Shown: positions 16,985 to 26,987 of the stretch, piece after piece
How the letters are laid out: each line of letters begins with the position of its first letter
Position numbering within the stretch: the stretch's first letter is position 1
Assembly: GCF_003351025.1 (NCBI RefSeq)
Contig: NZ_QPCG01000002.1
Span: 930,001-994,000 of the forward strand
DNA: 64,000 nt
Reading direction: 5' to 3'
DNA from: Mucilaginibacter endophyticus
GTDB lineage: Bacteria > Bacteroidota > Bacteroidia > Sphingobacteriales > Sphingobacteriaceae
Translations under genes and position numbers: made by a program
The notes under the pieces: generated by a model
What the model was told of the DNA's origin: nothing
Seen by the model: only the letters and a program-made list of their open reading frames with translations
The model's database searches: none

Positions 16985-19795
16985 ATGCGTAAACTTTTAC
17001 TTTCAACCAGCCTGTTATTGGCTCTTGGGCTTCATGGTTTTGCCCAAAAGACAAGCAAAAAGCCCTTAGACCATAGTGTTTTTGATGGATGGCAAAGTAT
17101 AGCTGGTCAGCGTATCAGTAATGATGGTAAATGGATAGGCTATGTAATAAAACCACAACAGGGAGATGCCGAGCTTATCATCAAAACAGCTAAAAATACG
17201 GGGACACTAACGATACCACGTGCTGACACAGTTAAACTAACCAGCGATTCGAAATTTGCCGTATGCCTGATCCGCCCATTTTACAAAGATACCAGGCAGG
17301 CCAAAATCAAGAAAAAAAAGCAGGCCGATTTCCCAAAAGATACCTTAGGCATAGTTGCGTTGGGATCTTCAGCTGTTACTAAAGTGCCGGCTATCCGTTC
17401 ATTTAAAGTAGCGGAGGATGCACCCGTTATCGCGTATCTGGCAACAACCGACACACTCAAAAAGGCGACAACCGGCGATACATCAAAGAAAGCGATAGCA
17501 GCAACAGTAGCCCCACCTACCCATGAAGGTGCAGACCTTACGGTTAGAAAACTAAAAACAGGCACCGAACGCAGCTTTAAATATGTTACCGAATACCAGG
17601 TAAGCAAAAACGGTAAATGGATAGCTTTTGCCGTTACAGCACCGGCCAAACAAAAAGACATCATATCCGGCCTTTATCTATTCGATTCAGAAAAAAACAC
17701 CGTTAAACGCCTGAGTACCGGCCGTGGCAATTACCATAACATCAGTATTGACGATGCCGATAGGCAAATAGCTTTTACTGCTGAAAAGAACCCGGAAAAG
17801 GCCTTAATAAAACCTTTCAAGCTTTATTATTATAACATAACAAAAGATAGCGCGGATGTTATTGCCGCCGCCGGGTCTGCGGGTATACCCAACAATTGGG
17901 CGGTAAGCGGCGATGGTAAGGTAAGTTTCAGTAAAAGTGGCAACAACCTTTTCTTTGGCACCGCTCCTATCCCTAAAACTGCCGATACAACCCTTGTTGA
18001 TTTTGAAGTAGCCAAACTGGATATCTGGAACTATAAAGACGACTATCTGCAGCCTCAGCAGCTTAAAAACCTGCAAACTGAATTAAAACGAAGCTACCTG
18101 GCGATTATTAAACCCGAAGAAACTGGCAGCAAAACCGTTCAGTTAGGCAGTAAGGCCATTCCCGAAATACTAACCGCCGAAAACAAGGATGCCCGTTATG
18201 TTTTAGGCGTTACAGATACCGGTGCCCGTGTATCTGCGCAGTGGGAAGGCAGCACTAAACAGCAGGCTATTTTAATTGATACCAAAAGTGGTAACCATAG
18301 GCTTGTTAATACATCTATGGGCCGTTACTACATCTCGCCGCATGGCAATTATGTGCTTTGGTTTGATGTTAAAGATCAAGCCTGGTATTGCTATACCATC
18401 GCGACGGGGCAAAAAATAAACCTGAGCAAAGCGACCGGCACTAAAATGGGCGACGAGCTGAATGACGTGCCGGGCTACGCTTCGGCTTATGGTTTAGCAG
18501 GATGGTCGGCTGGTGACAAGGCTGTGTTCATTTATGACAGGTACGATATATGGCGTTTTGATCCGGCAAACGGCGATGCGTTTAACTTCACCAAAGGTAT
18601 CGGTCGCAAAAACAAGCTCATCATCAGGTATGATCAAACCGATCCCGAGCAGAAATTTATCCCGCTAAAAGCACCGATGTGGCTTTTGACACAGAACGAA
18701 GAAACCAAGCAATGGGGGTATTTCTGGAAATACCCGGAGGCTAATAACCAGCCTGAAAAAGTTGGCATGGCCCCGATGAGTTATGATAACCTTCTGAAAG
18801 CAAAAAATGCCGAAGTATATATCTATACCAAGGCAAACTATAAGCAGTCGCCGGATCTTTACGTATCATCTGATCTGAAGAAGGAAATCAAACTAAGCAG
18901 CATCAACCCACAACAAAACGAGTACAACTGGGGTAGTGCCGAACTTGTTAAATGGACTACGCCAAAAGGCTATCAATCAAACGGAATATTATATAAACCT
19001 GAAGATTTTGATCCGACTAAAAAATACCCGATGGTGGTTTACTTTTACGAAAAACTTTCGGACGGGCTTTTCAATTATATAGCTCCGGCCCCTACGCCTT
19101 CCCGTTTGCCTATTTCCTTCTTTGTGAGCAATGGTTACCTGGTTTTCGCACCTGATATCAGCTATCAAACCGGGCACCCGGGTGCTTCGGCGGTTGATTT
19201 TATCAATTCGGGAGTTGAGACGTTGAAGAAGAACAGTTGGGTTGACGGAGCACATATTGGGATACAAGGCCAAAGCTGGGGCGGTTACCAGGTAGCTTAT
19301 CTCATTACGCAAACCAATATGTATGCGGCTGCATGGGCAGGCGCGCCGGTAGCCAACATGACTTCGGCCTATGGAGGCATCAGGTGGGAATCTGGACTGA
19401 ACAGGCAATTCCAATATGAAAGGTCACAAAGCCGCATAGGTGCAACCCTTTGGGAAAAGCCGGAATTGTATATCGAAAACTCGCCCCTGTTCCAGTTGCC
19501 TAAAGTAAAAACTCCGGTAATGATCATGAGTAACGATGCCGACGGGGCTGTGCCCTGGTACCAGGGTATCGAAATGTTTACAGCCCTGCGCCGTTTAGGT
19601 AAACCTGTTTGGCTGTTACAGTATAATGGCGAGGCCCACAACCTTGTTCTGCGCCAAAATAAAAAAGATATAACCATACGTGAGCAGCAATTTTTCGATC
19701 ACTTTTTGAAAGGTGCCCCCATGCCGGTTTGGATGGATAAGGGAGTTCCCGCTGTAGACAAAGGGAAAGACTGGGGGTTGGAATTAAGTCAATAG
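16985..19795 (+). CDS. S9 family prolyl oligopeptidase-type serine peptidase, secreted
   Basis: A 936-residue exported peptidase. Residues 1-20 form a signal peptide ending around GFAQ. A long beta-propeller-like region precedes a C-terminal alpha/beta hydrolase domain. The triad can be read directly: Ser764 in GQSWGGY, Asp853 in SNDADGAVP and His885 in GEAHNL. Such enzymes cleave short peptides, commonly after proline or as acylaminoacyl or dipeptidyl peptidases; the exact specificity is not evident. It converges with priA across an iterated-word hairpin. Confidence 0.9.
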   Translation: MRKLLLSTSLLLALGLHGFAQKTSKKPLDHSVFDGWQSIAGQRISNDGKWIGYVIKPQQGDAELIIKTAKNTGTLTIPRADTVKLTSDSKFAVCLIRPFYKDTRQAKIKKKKQADFPKDTLGIVALGSSAVTKVPAIRSFKVAEDAPVIAYLATTDTLKKATTGDTSKKAIAATVAPPTHEGADLTVRKLKTGTERSFKYVTEYQVSKNGKWIAFAVTAPAKQKDIISGLYLFDSEKNTVKRLSTGRGNYHNISIDDADRQIAFTAEKNPEKALIKPFKLYYYNITKDSADVIAAAGSAGIPNNWAVSGDGKVSFSKSGNNLFFGTAPIPKTADTTLVDFEVAKLDIWNYKDDYLQPQQLKNLQTELKRSYLAIIKPEETGSKTVQLGSKAIPEILTAENKDARYVLGVTDTGARVSAQWEGSTKQQAILIDTKSGNHRLVNTSMGRYYISPHGNYVLWFDVKDQAWYCYTIATGQKINLSKATGTKMGDELNDVPGYASAYGLAGWSAGDKAVFIYDRYDIWRFDPANGDAFNFTKGIGRKNKLIIRYDQTDPEQKFIPLKAPMWLLTQNEETKQWGYFWKYPEANNQPEKVGMAPMSYDNLLKAKNAEVYIYTKANYKQSPDLYVSSDLKKEIKLSSINPQQNEYNWGSAELVKWTTPKGYQSNGILYKPEDFDPTKKYPMVVYFYEKLSDGLFNYIAPAPTPSRLPISFFVSNGYLVFAPDISYQTGHPGASAVDFINSGVETLKKNSWVDGAHIGIQGQSWGGYQVAYLITQTNMYAAAWAGAPVANMTSAYGGIRWESGLNRQFQYERSQSRIGATLWEKPELYIENSPLFQLPKVKTPVMIMSNDADGAVPWYQGIEMFTALRRLGKPVWLLQYNGEAHNLVLRQNKKDITIREQQFFDHFLKGAPMPVWMDKGVPAVDKGKDWGLELSQ

Positions 19796-19885
19796 TCTTG
19801 AGTCGTAAGTTCTGAGTCTTGAGTTCTCAGTTTCAAGTCAAAATCAAGCCTGGGACTTAACACTTCCGACTTAGAACTTGAGACT
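19794..19885. repeat. Iterated-word inverted repeat between S9 peptidase and priA
   Basis: The left arm 19794-19839 is built of AGTCTTGAGT/AGTTCT words. The right arm 19853-19885 carries their reverse complements (GACTTA, GAACTTGAGACT). The right arm abuts the priA stop codon, so it may act as a bidirectional terminator. Confidence 0.75.
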
Positions 19886-22375
19886 TTAATACGGATCAAC
19901 ATCGGGTTGTACAATGCTTCCGGTGCTGAGTTTGGTAGTATAATACTGGGTGATTATATCCCGTAAAACGGATTTCGCTTTTACGATAGAGATCCCATCT
20001 TTCTCAAACTTAAGCATAATGCTTTTAATGTAGTAATTGCGGATCCTGCTGATAAGTGGTTGCTCCGGCCCTATCACACGTTCGCCGAAATGCTCACGGA
20101 GGCGTGCACCTAAATACTCGGCCTGGTTATAAAGCACATCCGGGTTTTTATGTTTGATATCGAGGTTTATGATCCGGTAGAACGGTGGATACTTAAAGCT
20201 TTTCCGCTCTTCCATTTCCGTAAAATACAGATCGGCATAGTTGTTATCAATTACCTGCTTTAATACCCGGTGGTAAATGTCATAAGTTTGTACCACTACC
20301 TTGCCCTGCTTGCCACGCCGTCCTGCCCTGCCGCTTACTTGTGCAAGCAACTGGAATCCCCGTTCATTCGCCCTGTAATCAGGGAACTTCAGCAAGCTAT
20401 CGGCATTCACAATACCAATAAGCGTCACGTCCGAAAAATCGAGCCCCTTGGCTACCATTTGGGTGCCAACCAATATATCTATCTTTTTTTCTTCCAGATC
20501 ATTAAGGATGGTTTGCAGGGAGTTTCTTGAGCGGGTAGTATCCAGATCCATACGGGCAATCCTGGCCTCGGGCAATAAAACGCTAAGCTCATCTTCAATC
20601 TTTTCGGTGCCGAACCCTTTATATTCCAAATGGGTTGATCCGCAAGCCGGGCAAATAGATGGCGTATCTTCCTTATACCCGCAATAATGGCAATGCAACT
20701 TGCCACTGCTTTTATGATAAGTAAGACTTACATCGCAATTGATACATTTTGGTGTGTAGGCGCAAACTTTACACATCAGGATGGGTGCATACCCGCGCCT
20801 GTTCTGGAACAGGATAACCTGTTCTTTATTTTCAAGTGCCTGTTTTATGCCCTCCATCAACACACTGGTAAAGTGCGATTGGATAGTTTTTTGCTTGGTC
20901 TCGTGCGCAATGCTTACCACCTGAACATCAGGAAGTTCAACACCGCCAAATCGTTCGGTTAGCTCGGCGAAACCATATTTATGTGTGCGCGCATTGTAAT
21001 AACTCTCAAACGATGGGGTTGCCGAACCCAAAAGCACTTTACCCTGGTGCATATTAGCTAAAAAGATAGCCGCATCACGTGCATTGTAGCGCGGCGCAGG
21101 ATCAAATTGTTTATAGGAAGTTTCGTGTTCCTCATCGACAATGATCAGCCCCAGATCTGCGAAAGGCAAAAATACCGATGAACGTGCGCCGAGCACTATT
21201 TTATATTCGCCGCTTAGTACTTTCTGCCAAACTTCAACACGTTCATTATCATTAAAGCGTGAATGATAAACACCAATATCGGCACCAAAATACATCCGCA
21301 ACCGCTCAATAATATGGGTTGTGAGTGCTATTTCCGGCAGCAGGTAAAGTACCTGCTTTCCGTTACGGATAATTTCCTCTATCAACCTAACATATAATTG
21401 TGTTTTGCCGGATGACGTTACACCATGCAATAGCGTAACATCTTTTTCTTTGAACTGCTCACGGATACTTTGCAGCACAGCCGTTTGTTGCTCGCTTAGT
21501 TCAAAGCTGTCAGCAGCTTCGTCCTCTTCTTCAAAATGCAGCCGACTAACACTTCTGTCTTCCGATAAAAATATTTCCTTTTCTATAAGCGATTTAATGC
21601 TCGATTCGCCCGCCCCGCTTTCTTCAATGAGTTCGTTTTTGGTTACGTTTTTCTGATGACGGGATAGCTTGATATAAGCCAGTAAAGCATCGGCCTGTTT
21701 AGGCGCGCGTTTTTCCAGTATCGGGAACAACTCCCGTAAATTATCCTGGTTGTTGTACACCGGGTTAAGCGTAATGAAAGTACGTCTCCTGGGTTTGTAA
21801 CGCTCACTTACTTCTTCCGATATATTGATGATGTTCTTTTCAAACATCATTTTCAATATAGGCATTACAGTTTTTTGGCCCAGCAGCTTCGTGATATCAC
21901 TAATAGTAAGCTCGGGCTGAATTTCAAGAGCCTCGACAATCAGAAACTCCTTGTCGTGTAGTGTAGCCTTATCTATCTCATACTCGCGATTAAGTACTAT
22001 ACGGGTTTCGCTGGCCAGTTTCAATGCTGATGGCAGTGCCGCGTTCATCACCTCCCCTATATTACACATGTAATAATCTGCCAGCCATTGCCAAAATTCA
22101 AGCTGTTTGGGGGTTACAACCGGGCGGTCGTCCAGTATCTCGATGATATATTTAGCCTCATACTTTTCCGGGGCGAGTTTGCCTATCTCCTTAACAATAG
22201 CTGTATAAAGCTTGCTTTTACCAAACTGCACCACCACCCTTTTGCCTATGGCAATAGCGTTATTTTGATCATAAGGAACCCGGTAAGTGTAGTTTTTTGA
22301 AATAGCCAACGGCAAAATCACTTCAGCAAAAAGTGTTTCACGGTCGGTATGTTCAATTTCGGCAAGCTCTAACAT
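19886..22375 (-). CDS. priA: Primosomal protein N' (replication restart helicase)
   Basis: PriA reloads the replisome at stalled forks and unwinds DNA 3' to 5'. The 829-residue protein has an N-terminal DNA-binding region, Walker A HGVTSSGKT at 318-325, the DEEH box near 419, and a zinc region with four CxxC-type pairs (CKVC, CINC, CHYC, CPAC; about 535-580) inserted in the helicase core. Length and order are normal for the family. DUF423 ends 6 bases upstream of its start, so the two are one transcript. Confidence 0.96.
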   Translation of the reverse strand: MLELAEIEHTDRETLFAEVILPLAISKNYTYRVPYDQNNAIAIGKRVVVQFGKSKLYTAIVKEIGKLAPEKYEAKYIIEILDDRPVVTPKQLEFWQWLADYYMCNIGEVMNAALPSALKLASETRIVLNREYEIDKATLHDKEFLIVEALEIQPELTISDITKLLGQKTVMPILKMMFEKNIINISEEVSERYKPRRRTFITLNPVYNNQDNLRELFPILEKRAPKQADALLAYIKLSRHQKNVTKNELIEESGAGESSIKSLIEKEIFLSEDRSVSRLHFEEEDEAADSFELSEQQTAVLQSIREQFKEKDVTLLHGVTSSGKTQLYVRLIEEIIRNGKQVLYLLPEIALTTHIIERLRMYFGADIGVYHSRFNDNERVEVWQKVLSGEYKIVLGARSSVFLPFADLGLIIVDEEHETSYKQFDPAPRYNARDAAIFLANMHQGKVLLGSATPSFESYYNARTHKYGFAELTERFGGVELPDVQVVSIAHETKQKTIQSHFTSVLMEGIKQALENKEQVILFQNRRGYAPILMCKVCAYTPKCINCDVSLTYHKSSGKLHCHYCGYKEDTPSICPACGSTHLEYKGFGTEKIEDELSVLLPEARIARMDLDTTRSRNSLQTILNDLEEKKIDILVGTQMVAKGLDFSDVTLIGIVNADSLLKFPDYRANERGFQLLAQVSGRAGRRGKQGKVVVQTYDIYHRVLKQVIDNNYADLYFTEMEERKSFKYPPFYRIINLDIKHKNPDVLYNQAEYLGARLREHFGERVIGPEQPLISRIRNYYIKSIMLKFEKDGISIVKAKSVLRDIITQYYTTKLSTGSIVQPDVDPY

Positions 22376-22381
22376 GTTTTA

Positions 22382-22771
22382 TTATTTGTTGCGGATAGCT
22401 GCTAGCGCCAGCATAAGCCAGCCTAATATGAACAATAAACCACCGATAGGTGTAATTGGCCCCATGTATACCAGCCAGTTCCAGCCTAACAAATCACGGC
22501 ATGAAAGCAGGTATAACGAACCCGAAAACAGGATGATACCAAAAGTAAAAAGGTAATGCGCAGCAGATATTAACCCGCCATCCCTTTTACCTGCAAACGC
22601 GGCCAGGAATAGCAAGGCAAATACGTGGTAAAAATTGTATTGAACAGCGGTGTGCCAAACCTCAAGTTGCGAAGGTGTTAAAACAGCTTTTAATCCATGT
22701 GCACCAAAAGCACCGGTTATAACGGCCAGCATACCCAAAAACGAAGCAGTAATAATTATTTGTTTGTTCAT
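22382..22771 (-). CDS. DUF423 family membrane protein
   Basis: 129 residues with about four membrane segments and the family features FGAHGLKAVL, WHTAVQYNFYHVFALL and LFSGSLYLLS. The start is set at the ATG at 22771 because it gives the normal family length; an upstream in-frame codon at 22798 would add nine residues. Function is unknown. It lies directly in front of priA on the same strand, divergent from the next gene. Confidence 0.88.
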   Translation of the reverse strand: MNKQIIITASFLGMLAVITGAFGAHGLKAVLTPSQLEVWHTAVQYNFYHVFALLFLAAFAGKRDGGLISAAHYLFTFGIILFSGSLYLLSCRDLLGWNWLVYMGPITPIGGLLFILGWLMLALAAIRNK

Positions 22772-22834
22772 GCAGATATAAAAAGCTAAGTTAACCAATT
22801 GAAAGTATTACTTTAACGCCGTGGGGTAAAATTC

Positions 22835-22842
22835 TATATTTG
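22835..22842 (+). promoter_or_regulatory. -7 promoter box before DUF3352-like gene
   Basis: TATATTTG matches TAnnTTTG, 15 bases before ATG 22858. An alternative ATG at 22840 would lie inside this box, so the box decides the start and predicts a very short leader. The -33 element is only TTTA. Confidence 0.45.
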
Positions 22843-22857
22843 CTGCACACCCCTGCT

Positions 22858-24447
22858 ATGAAACGACTGATAGTAACCACTATATTTTTAATTATAGCTA
22901 CCGTGCTTGTAACGGTATTATATTTTAAAAATTTGAGTCCGCCGGGAGTACGTACCGGGCAGGTTATGCACGCTATACCTGATAATGCCGTAGCCGTATT
23001 TGAGTTTAACAATGAAAAGGGTTTCTATGAAATTTTCGCCGGCAACCAGCTTCTGAACGCTTTTGTAGGCCACGAAAAATTGCAGGAACTTGATACGTTG
23101 CGCAAAATATTGATTACCAATCCTCCGTTGAGCCAGTTTTTTAACGGGCAAAACATGTTCATTTCGTTGCATCCTGCCAATAATGATGACGTTAATTTAT
23201 TAGTGACTGTATCTGCTTCAAAAAACTTTTCGCCGGCGTTATTTAACAACTTGAACAGTTCCTCAAAAAATGCGCTGCAGGTATCTCCCATGCAAATAGC
23301 AGGCAGCCCTGGCTTTAATATTTTCCTGAAAACAATCGATAAACATTTTTATATCATCCAGAGGGGAGATAATATTTTTTCAGGAAGCTTTTCAAAAGAC
23401 CTTATTGATCATAGCGCCATATATCAGCAAGATAAAGGTCACAACAACTTTGTGCCGCTGCCCGAACAACAAAATTCAAATTCGCTTGCTAACCTTTATA
23501 TAAATTATAACCAGCTTAACCCGCTTTTTGATCAGCTGTTTTCAAATAAAACTACCGACATTTTTAAGAGCTTCAGGTTGTTGCCCGCCTATGCAGCGTT
23601 AAACTTAAATTACAAAAGCGATGCTTTGATGTTTAACGGGTTTACCACAAAGCAAAATAATGCTACCAGTTATTTGAACATCTTTTCGGCACAGCAACCC
23701 GTAGAGAATCATTTAAAAGATATATTCCCGGCCACGACGGCTTACAGCACGAGCTTCGCTGTTTCAGATTCCAAAAAGTTTGAGGCCGATCTTTCACAAT
23801 GGCATGAGAAGGCTGGAGTAAGCAAAGAAAAAAACGAACTTTTGAACAAAATAAAATCAGAGGCGGGCTTATTTATAAAACCGGAGTTTGAAAAACTACT
23901 CGGCAATGAATTTGCGATAGTGACTACGCGTTATTTTGAAAAGTTTGCTATTATTTCGGTTAAAGATGGATCAAGGCTTTTCCCCTTGATGATGAATATC
24001 AGCAATATGGTTACCGATAAGGTTGGCCAGTTTAACTATGAAAAGCTACCATTTTTTTTGTTGGGCGATGCGTTCAGCGTATTCAGGAAGCCTTACTTCA
24101 TGATCATCGATAACTACCTCATACTTTCTACATCAGTATCGGAACTGGAGAGTTACAGCGATACCTATTTTAACCGCAAATTCATTGGCAAAACAGATCA
24201 ATACACACAATTTGATAATTTACTGGCCGAAAGAAGTAACGTGGCTTTTTTTATCAACTTTAAAAATATGCAGCCGGTATTAAAACGCGACCTGAAAAAG
24301 CCGTTTTATGATGCCTTTGAAAACAATAATCCTGGCTGGAAAAACTATTATGGAGCAGCTTTCCAACTCACGGCGTCGGATAAGAATTTTTACACCAATT
24401 TTTGTATGCGTTTAAATGCTCCGGATACAAGTGCTGTAAAAAATTAA
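22858..24447 (+). CDS. DUF3352-like membrane-anchored protein
   Basis: A 529-residue protein with one N-terminal membrane segment (about residues 4-22) and a long extracytoplasmic part containing repeated strand-rich segments, such as IPDNAVAVFEFNNEKGFYEI near the N-terminus. It resembles the DUF3352-type proteins common in Bacteroidota but I cannot assign a function. The start at 22858 is chosen because it places the hydrophobic segment at the N-terminus and avoids overlapping the promoter box. The DUF5723 gene follows in the same orientation after 123 bases. Confidence 0.65.
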   Translation: MKRLIVTTIFLIIATVLVTVLYFKNLSPPGVRTGQVMHAIPDNAVAVFEFNNEKGFYEIFAGNQLLNAFVGHEKLQELDTLRKILITNPPLSQFFNGQNMFISLHPANNDDVNLLVTVSASKNFSPALFNNLNSSSKNALQVSPMQIAGSPGFNIFLKTIDKHFYIIQRGDNIFSGSFSKDLIDHSAIYQQDKGHNNFVPLPEQQNSNSLANLYINYNQLNPLFDQLFSNKTTDIFKSFRLLPAYAALNLNYKSDALMFNGFTTKQNNATSYLNIFSAQQPVENHLKDIFPATTAYSTSFAVSDSKKFEADLSQWHEKAGVSKEKNELLNKIKSEAGLFIKPEFEKLLGNEFAIVTTRYFEKFAIISVKDGSRLFPLMMNISNMVTDKVGQFNYEKLPFFLLGDAFSVFRKPYFMIIDNYLILSTSVSELESYSDTYFNRKFIGKTDQYTQFDNLLAERSNVAFFINFKNMQPVLKRDLKKPFYDAFENNNPGWKNYYGAAFQLTASDKNFYTNFCMRLNAPDTSAVKN

Positions 24448-24570
24448 TTTTATCGGATCTTTACACAACAATACCCGGTAAATTTCGTAGAAGATTACAA
24501 ATTCAAACTTGTAATAAATTTTACCGGCAATAAACTTTGGCTTATTTTCAAATAAATTCAAGGTAAAGGT

Positions 24571-26034
24571 ATGAGCTATAATATGAATAAGATCTTTACT
24601 ATTCTTTTTTTAACCCTTTGTTCTTTATCCGTATCGGCTCAACAGTTTTCGCAATATAATACGGGCACGCTATATGATTCCTTTGAAAATCCATCACAAA
24701 GGTCTTTCATTCCCGATTCGAGCCGGGCTGTAGCTTTCAATTTTTTTGTCCCCAATTTCGACGCTAACTTATTTTTAACCGGCAACATACAACGACCACT
24801 CAAGAGCCGCGCGTTTGGAGATCCTCCGTACTACAATACCTCGTCATTAAAAATCGGCCGGAACGCTTTAAACCATTTTAATGCTAACGGCAATGCATAT
24901 TTAATAATGATTAAGCTTTTCACCAGCCTGAACGGTAATGTGGAAATGGGTTTTTCGTTCCAATCAAGACTGGAAAGCAAAGGACTGGCAACCGACGAAT
25001 CAGTAGCATTTCTTGACGGGCCATCAAATTTTGCGTACAACAATTACGATAACATCTTTAACAATCATTACAAGATACAAATGTATGATCAGTTAAGTTA
25101 CAGCTACCGCGAACAGATTAACAAACAATTGTCAATTGGCTTTAAGCTAAGTTATCTTTCTGGTGTTCAGTATGATAAAATTGATGTTAATGAGTCAAGC
25201 CTGCAAATTAACCGGGACCTGGTAGACCCGAGTAATGATAATGCAGATGTTTACATGCAGGGGCGGTTTTACAGAAGTTACGTACCCGGCCGCTTAGATA
25301 GCCGTGATTTTTTACCTACGTTTCGTAATCCTGGCGCTTCGATATCTATGGGTGCTACTTACCGTACAGAGGATGGTACGCTGATACAGGGTAATATAAA
25401 AGACTTGGGTTTTATACACTGGAATAAACGCTCAACCATTACTGATTTTAACAACACCACCAATATAGCCGATATCACATCCGAGCATCGCGAAGAAAAT
25501 ATTTACAATGGCATTTACGACCTGCTTACAGATAATGGAGCGGTCAAATCTTTTAACACCAAAACCAACGCAAAAGCTGAGTTAAGTGTGTCGAAAAGCT
25601 ATTGGCTTGATGATGAAAAAACATTCAGATATTTTCCAACTGTTGTAGCCCAAAAAGAATTTTTTGATACCGGTTTTACCGGGGCGTTGGTTAACTCAGT
25701 ACAAAAAAACAACTTGATTGCTACCTTGTCGGCCACTTATGACGATTACAAATTCTTTAATCTTGGTGCTCAGATCATGGTAAAATCAGCTAATGCCGAA
25801 TTCTTTGTAGGTTCTGAGCGCTTGCTGAACACAGGTCGGTTTGCATTTGCGGCTTTAGGTAATAACCAACAGATAAACCGCATCGGCAACTATACCGGCG
25901 CGGATGTTTTCCTGGGTTTTTCCCTTAAAATCGGACGTGTGATTGAGCATCCAATGAACTCAAGCTATATCCCAATGGGTGAAAAGGGTTTCTTCGGACG
26001 TTTGTTTGGCCGAATCTTTAAAACCAATAATTAA
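24571..26034 (+). CDS. DUF5723 family outer-membrane-type protein
   Basis: 487 residues with a signal peptide ending at SVSAQ, then many alternating strands and aromatic residues of the kind found in outer-membrane barrels. The N-terminal QFSQYNTGTLYDSFENPSQ motif is typical of Bacteroidota DUF5723 proteins. ATG 24571 has an AAGG-type site a few bases upstream; ATG 24583 would give a more compact signal peptide. The end overlaps the convergent tsaB by 4 bases. Function unknown. Confidence 0.75.
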   Translation: MSYNMNKIFTILFLTLCSLSVSAQQFSQYNTGTLYDSFENPSQRSFIPDSSRAVAFNFFVPNFDANLFLTGNIQRPLKSRAFGDPPYYNTSSLKIGRNALNHFNANGNAYLIMIKLFTSLNGNVEMGFSFQSRLESKGLATDESVAFLDGPSNFAYNNYDNIFNNHYKIQMYDQLSYSYREQINKQLSIGFKLSYLSGVQYDKIDVNESSLQINRDLVDPSNDNADVYMQGRFYRSYVPGRLDSRDFLPTFRNPGASISMGATYRTEDGTLIQGNIKDLGFIHWNKRSTITDFNNTTNIADITSEHREENIYNGIYDLLTDNGAVKSFNTKTNAKAELSVSKSYWLDDEKTFRYFPTVVAQKEFFDTGFTGALVNSVQKNNLIATLSATYDDYKFFNLGAQIMVKSANAEFFVGSERLLNTGRFAFAALGNNQQINRIGNYTGADVFLGFSLKIGRVIEHPMNSSYIPMGEKGFFGRLFGRIFKTNN

Positions 26035-26723
26035 AGGGCTTTTTTTCCGGCAATAAAATCTTTGAGGTAATAAGGCTCATAATAAGCCACATCTTCAAAA
26101 GCGCCGTCTGCAAACTTTTGAGCCGCCTTTTGGGTAAGATAGGTTGCAGAGTTTGCAAAATCATCCAAAAATTTAGCGTTAGGATTATGGCTTAAAACGC
26201 TCTTGCATTTTTCGGCGCCATCACCAAAAAAGATGATCTTTTTATCTTTCAAATAATCGGCAAAGCTATTCTCATCAATAATGTCTGCGGCGGTTTCACG
26301 TACCCTGATGCCTTCACTATCAAACAGGGCGGTGTAAACTTCCATTCGTCGCGCATCTATCATTGGGCACAGCAGAGTGTTGTTATCTTCAAAAAATCCG
26401 GGATTATTAATAACACCAAAGGCCATCGCTTCAAGCGTTTCAATGGCGATCAATGGCTTGTCAAGCGCAAAACACAGTCCTTTGGCGGTTGATACACCGA
26501 TACGTAAGCCTGTATACGAGCCGGGGCCACTGCTTACTGCAATGGCATCAAGATCATTGTACTGTATCCCCGAATTATTCAGCAGCTCATCAATATATAA
26601 AGTAATAACCTCCGCGTGGATATTGCGCGCGTTTATTTCTTTAAAACCCAAAACCTCGCCATAACGGGCAAGGGCTACCGAACAAGATGTTGTTGCTGTT
26701 TCTATTTGAAGTATCAGGCTCAT
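26031..26723 (-). CDS. tsaB: tRNA threonylcarbamoyladenosine complex dimerisation protein TsaB
   Basis: TsaB binds TsaD in the complex that makes the t6A modification at position 37 of ANN-decoding tRNAs. The 230-residue protein has the ASKHA-fold start ILQIETATTSCSVALA and the conserved segment VSSGPGSYTGLRIGVSTAKGL near residue 65. Its partners tsaD and tsaE are not in the window. It follows yidD by 9 bases in the rpmH-rnpA-yidD-tsaB run. Confidence 0.93.
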   Translation of the reverse strand: MSLILQIETATTSCSVALARYGEVLGFKEINARNIHAEVITLYIDELLNNSGIQYNDLDAIAVSSGPGSYTGLRIGVSTAKGLCFALDKPLIAIETLEAMAFGVINNPGFFEDNNTLLCPMIDARRMEVYTALFDSEGIRVRETAADIIDENSFADYLKDKKIIFFGDGAEKCKSVLSHNPNAKFLDDFANSATYLTQKAAQKFADGAFEDVAYYEPYYLKDFIAGKKAL

Positions 26724-26732
26724 ATTACAAAT

Positions 26733-26975
26733 TTAAGGTACAGGATCGTGCCCATGACCGCCCCATGGGTTACAACTGGCAATACGTTTAATGGTTAACC
26801 ATCCGCCTTTAAAAGCACCATGCTTTTTGATAGCTTCTACACCATATTGTGAACAAGTGGGTGTATACCGGCATGAAGCGGCTGAAAGCGGCGATATGAA
26901 ATATTGGTAAAATTTAATCAGGATGATGAAGAGCCCCCCGACTATTGCTTTTAAAAATCTGACAATTGCTCCCAT
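26733..26975 (-). CDS. yidD: Membrane protein insertion efficiency factor YidD
   Basis: 80 residues with the family core YQYFISPL followed by [15 protein letters not shown] and the ending [13 protein letters not shown]. YidD assists insertion of inner-membrane proteins alongside YidC. It has an amphipathic or membrane-associated N-terminus (ILIKFYQYF). It lies 12 bases after rnpA, the usual arrangement. Confidence 0.95.
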   Translation of the reverse strand: MGAIVRFLKAIVGGLFIILIKFYQYFISPLSAASCRYTPTCSQYGVEAIKKHGAFKGGWLTIKRIASCNPWGGHGHDPVP

Positions 26976-26987
26976 AGGCTTTTCATA

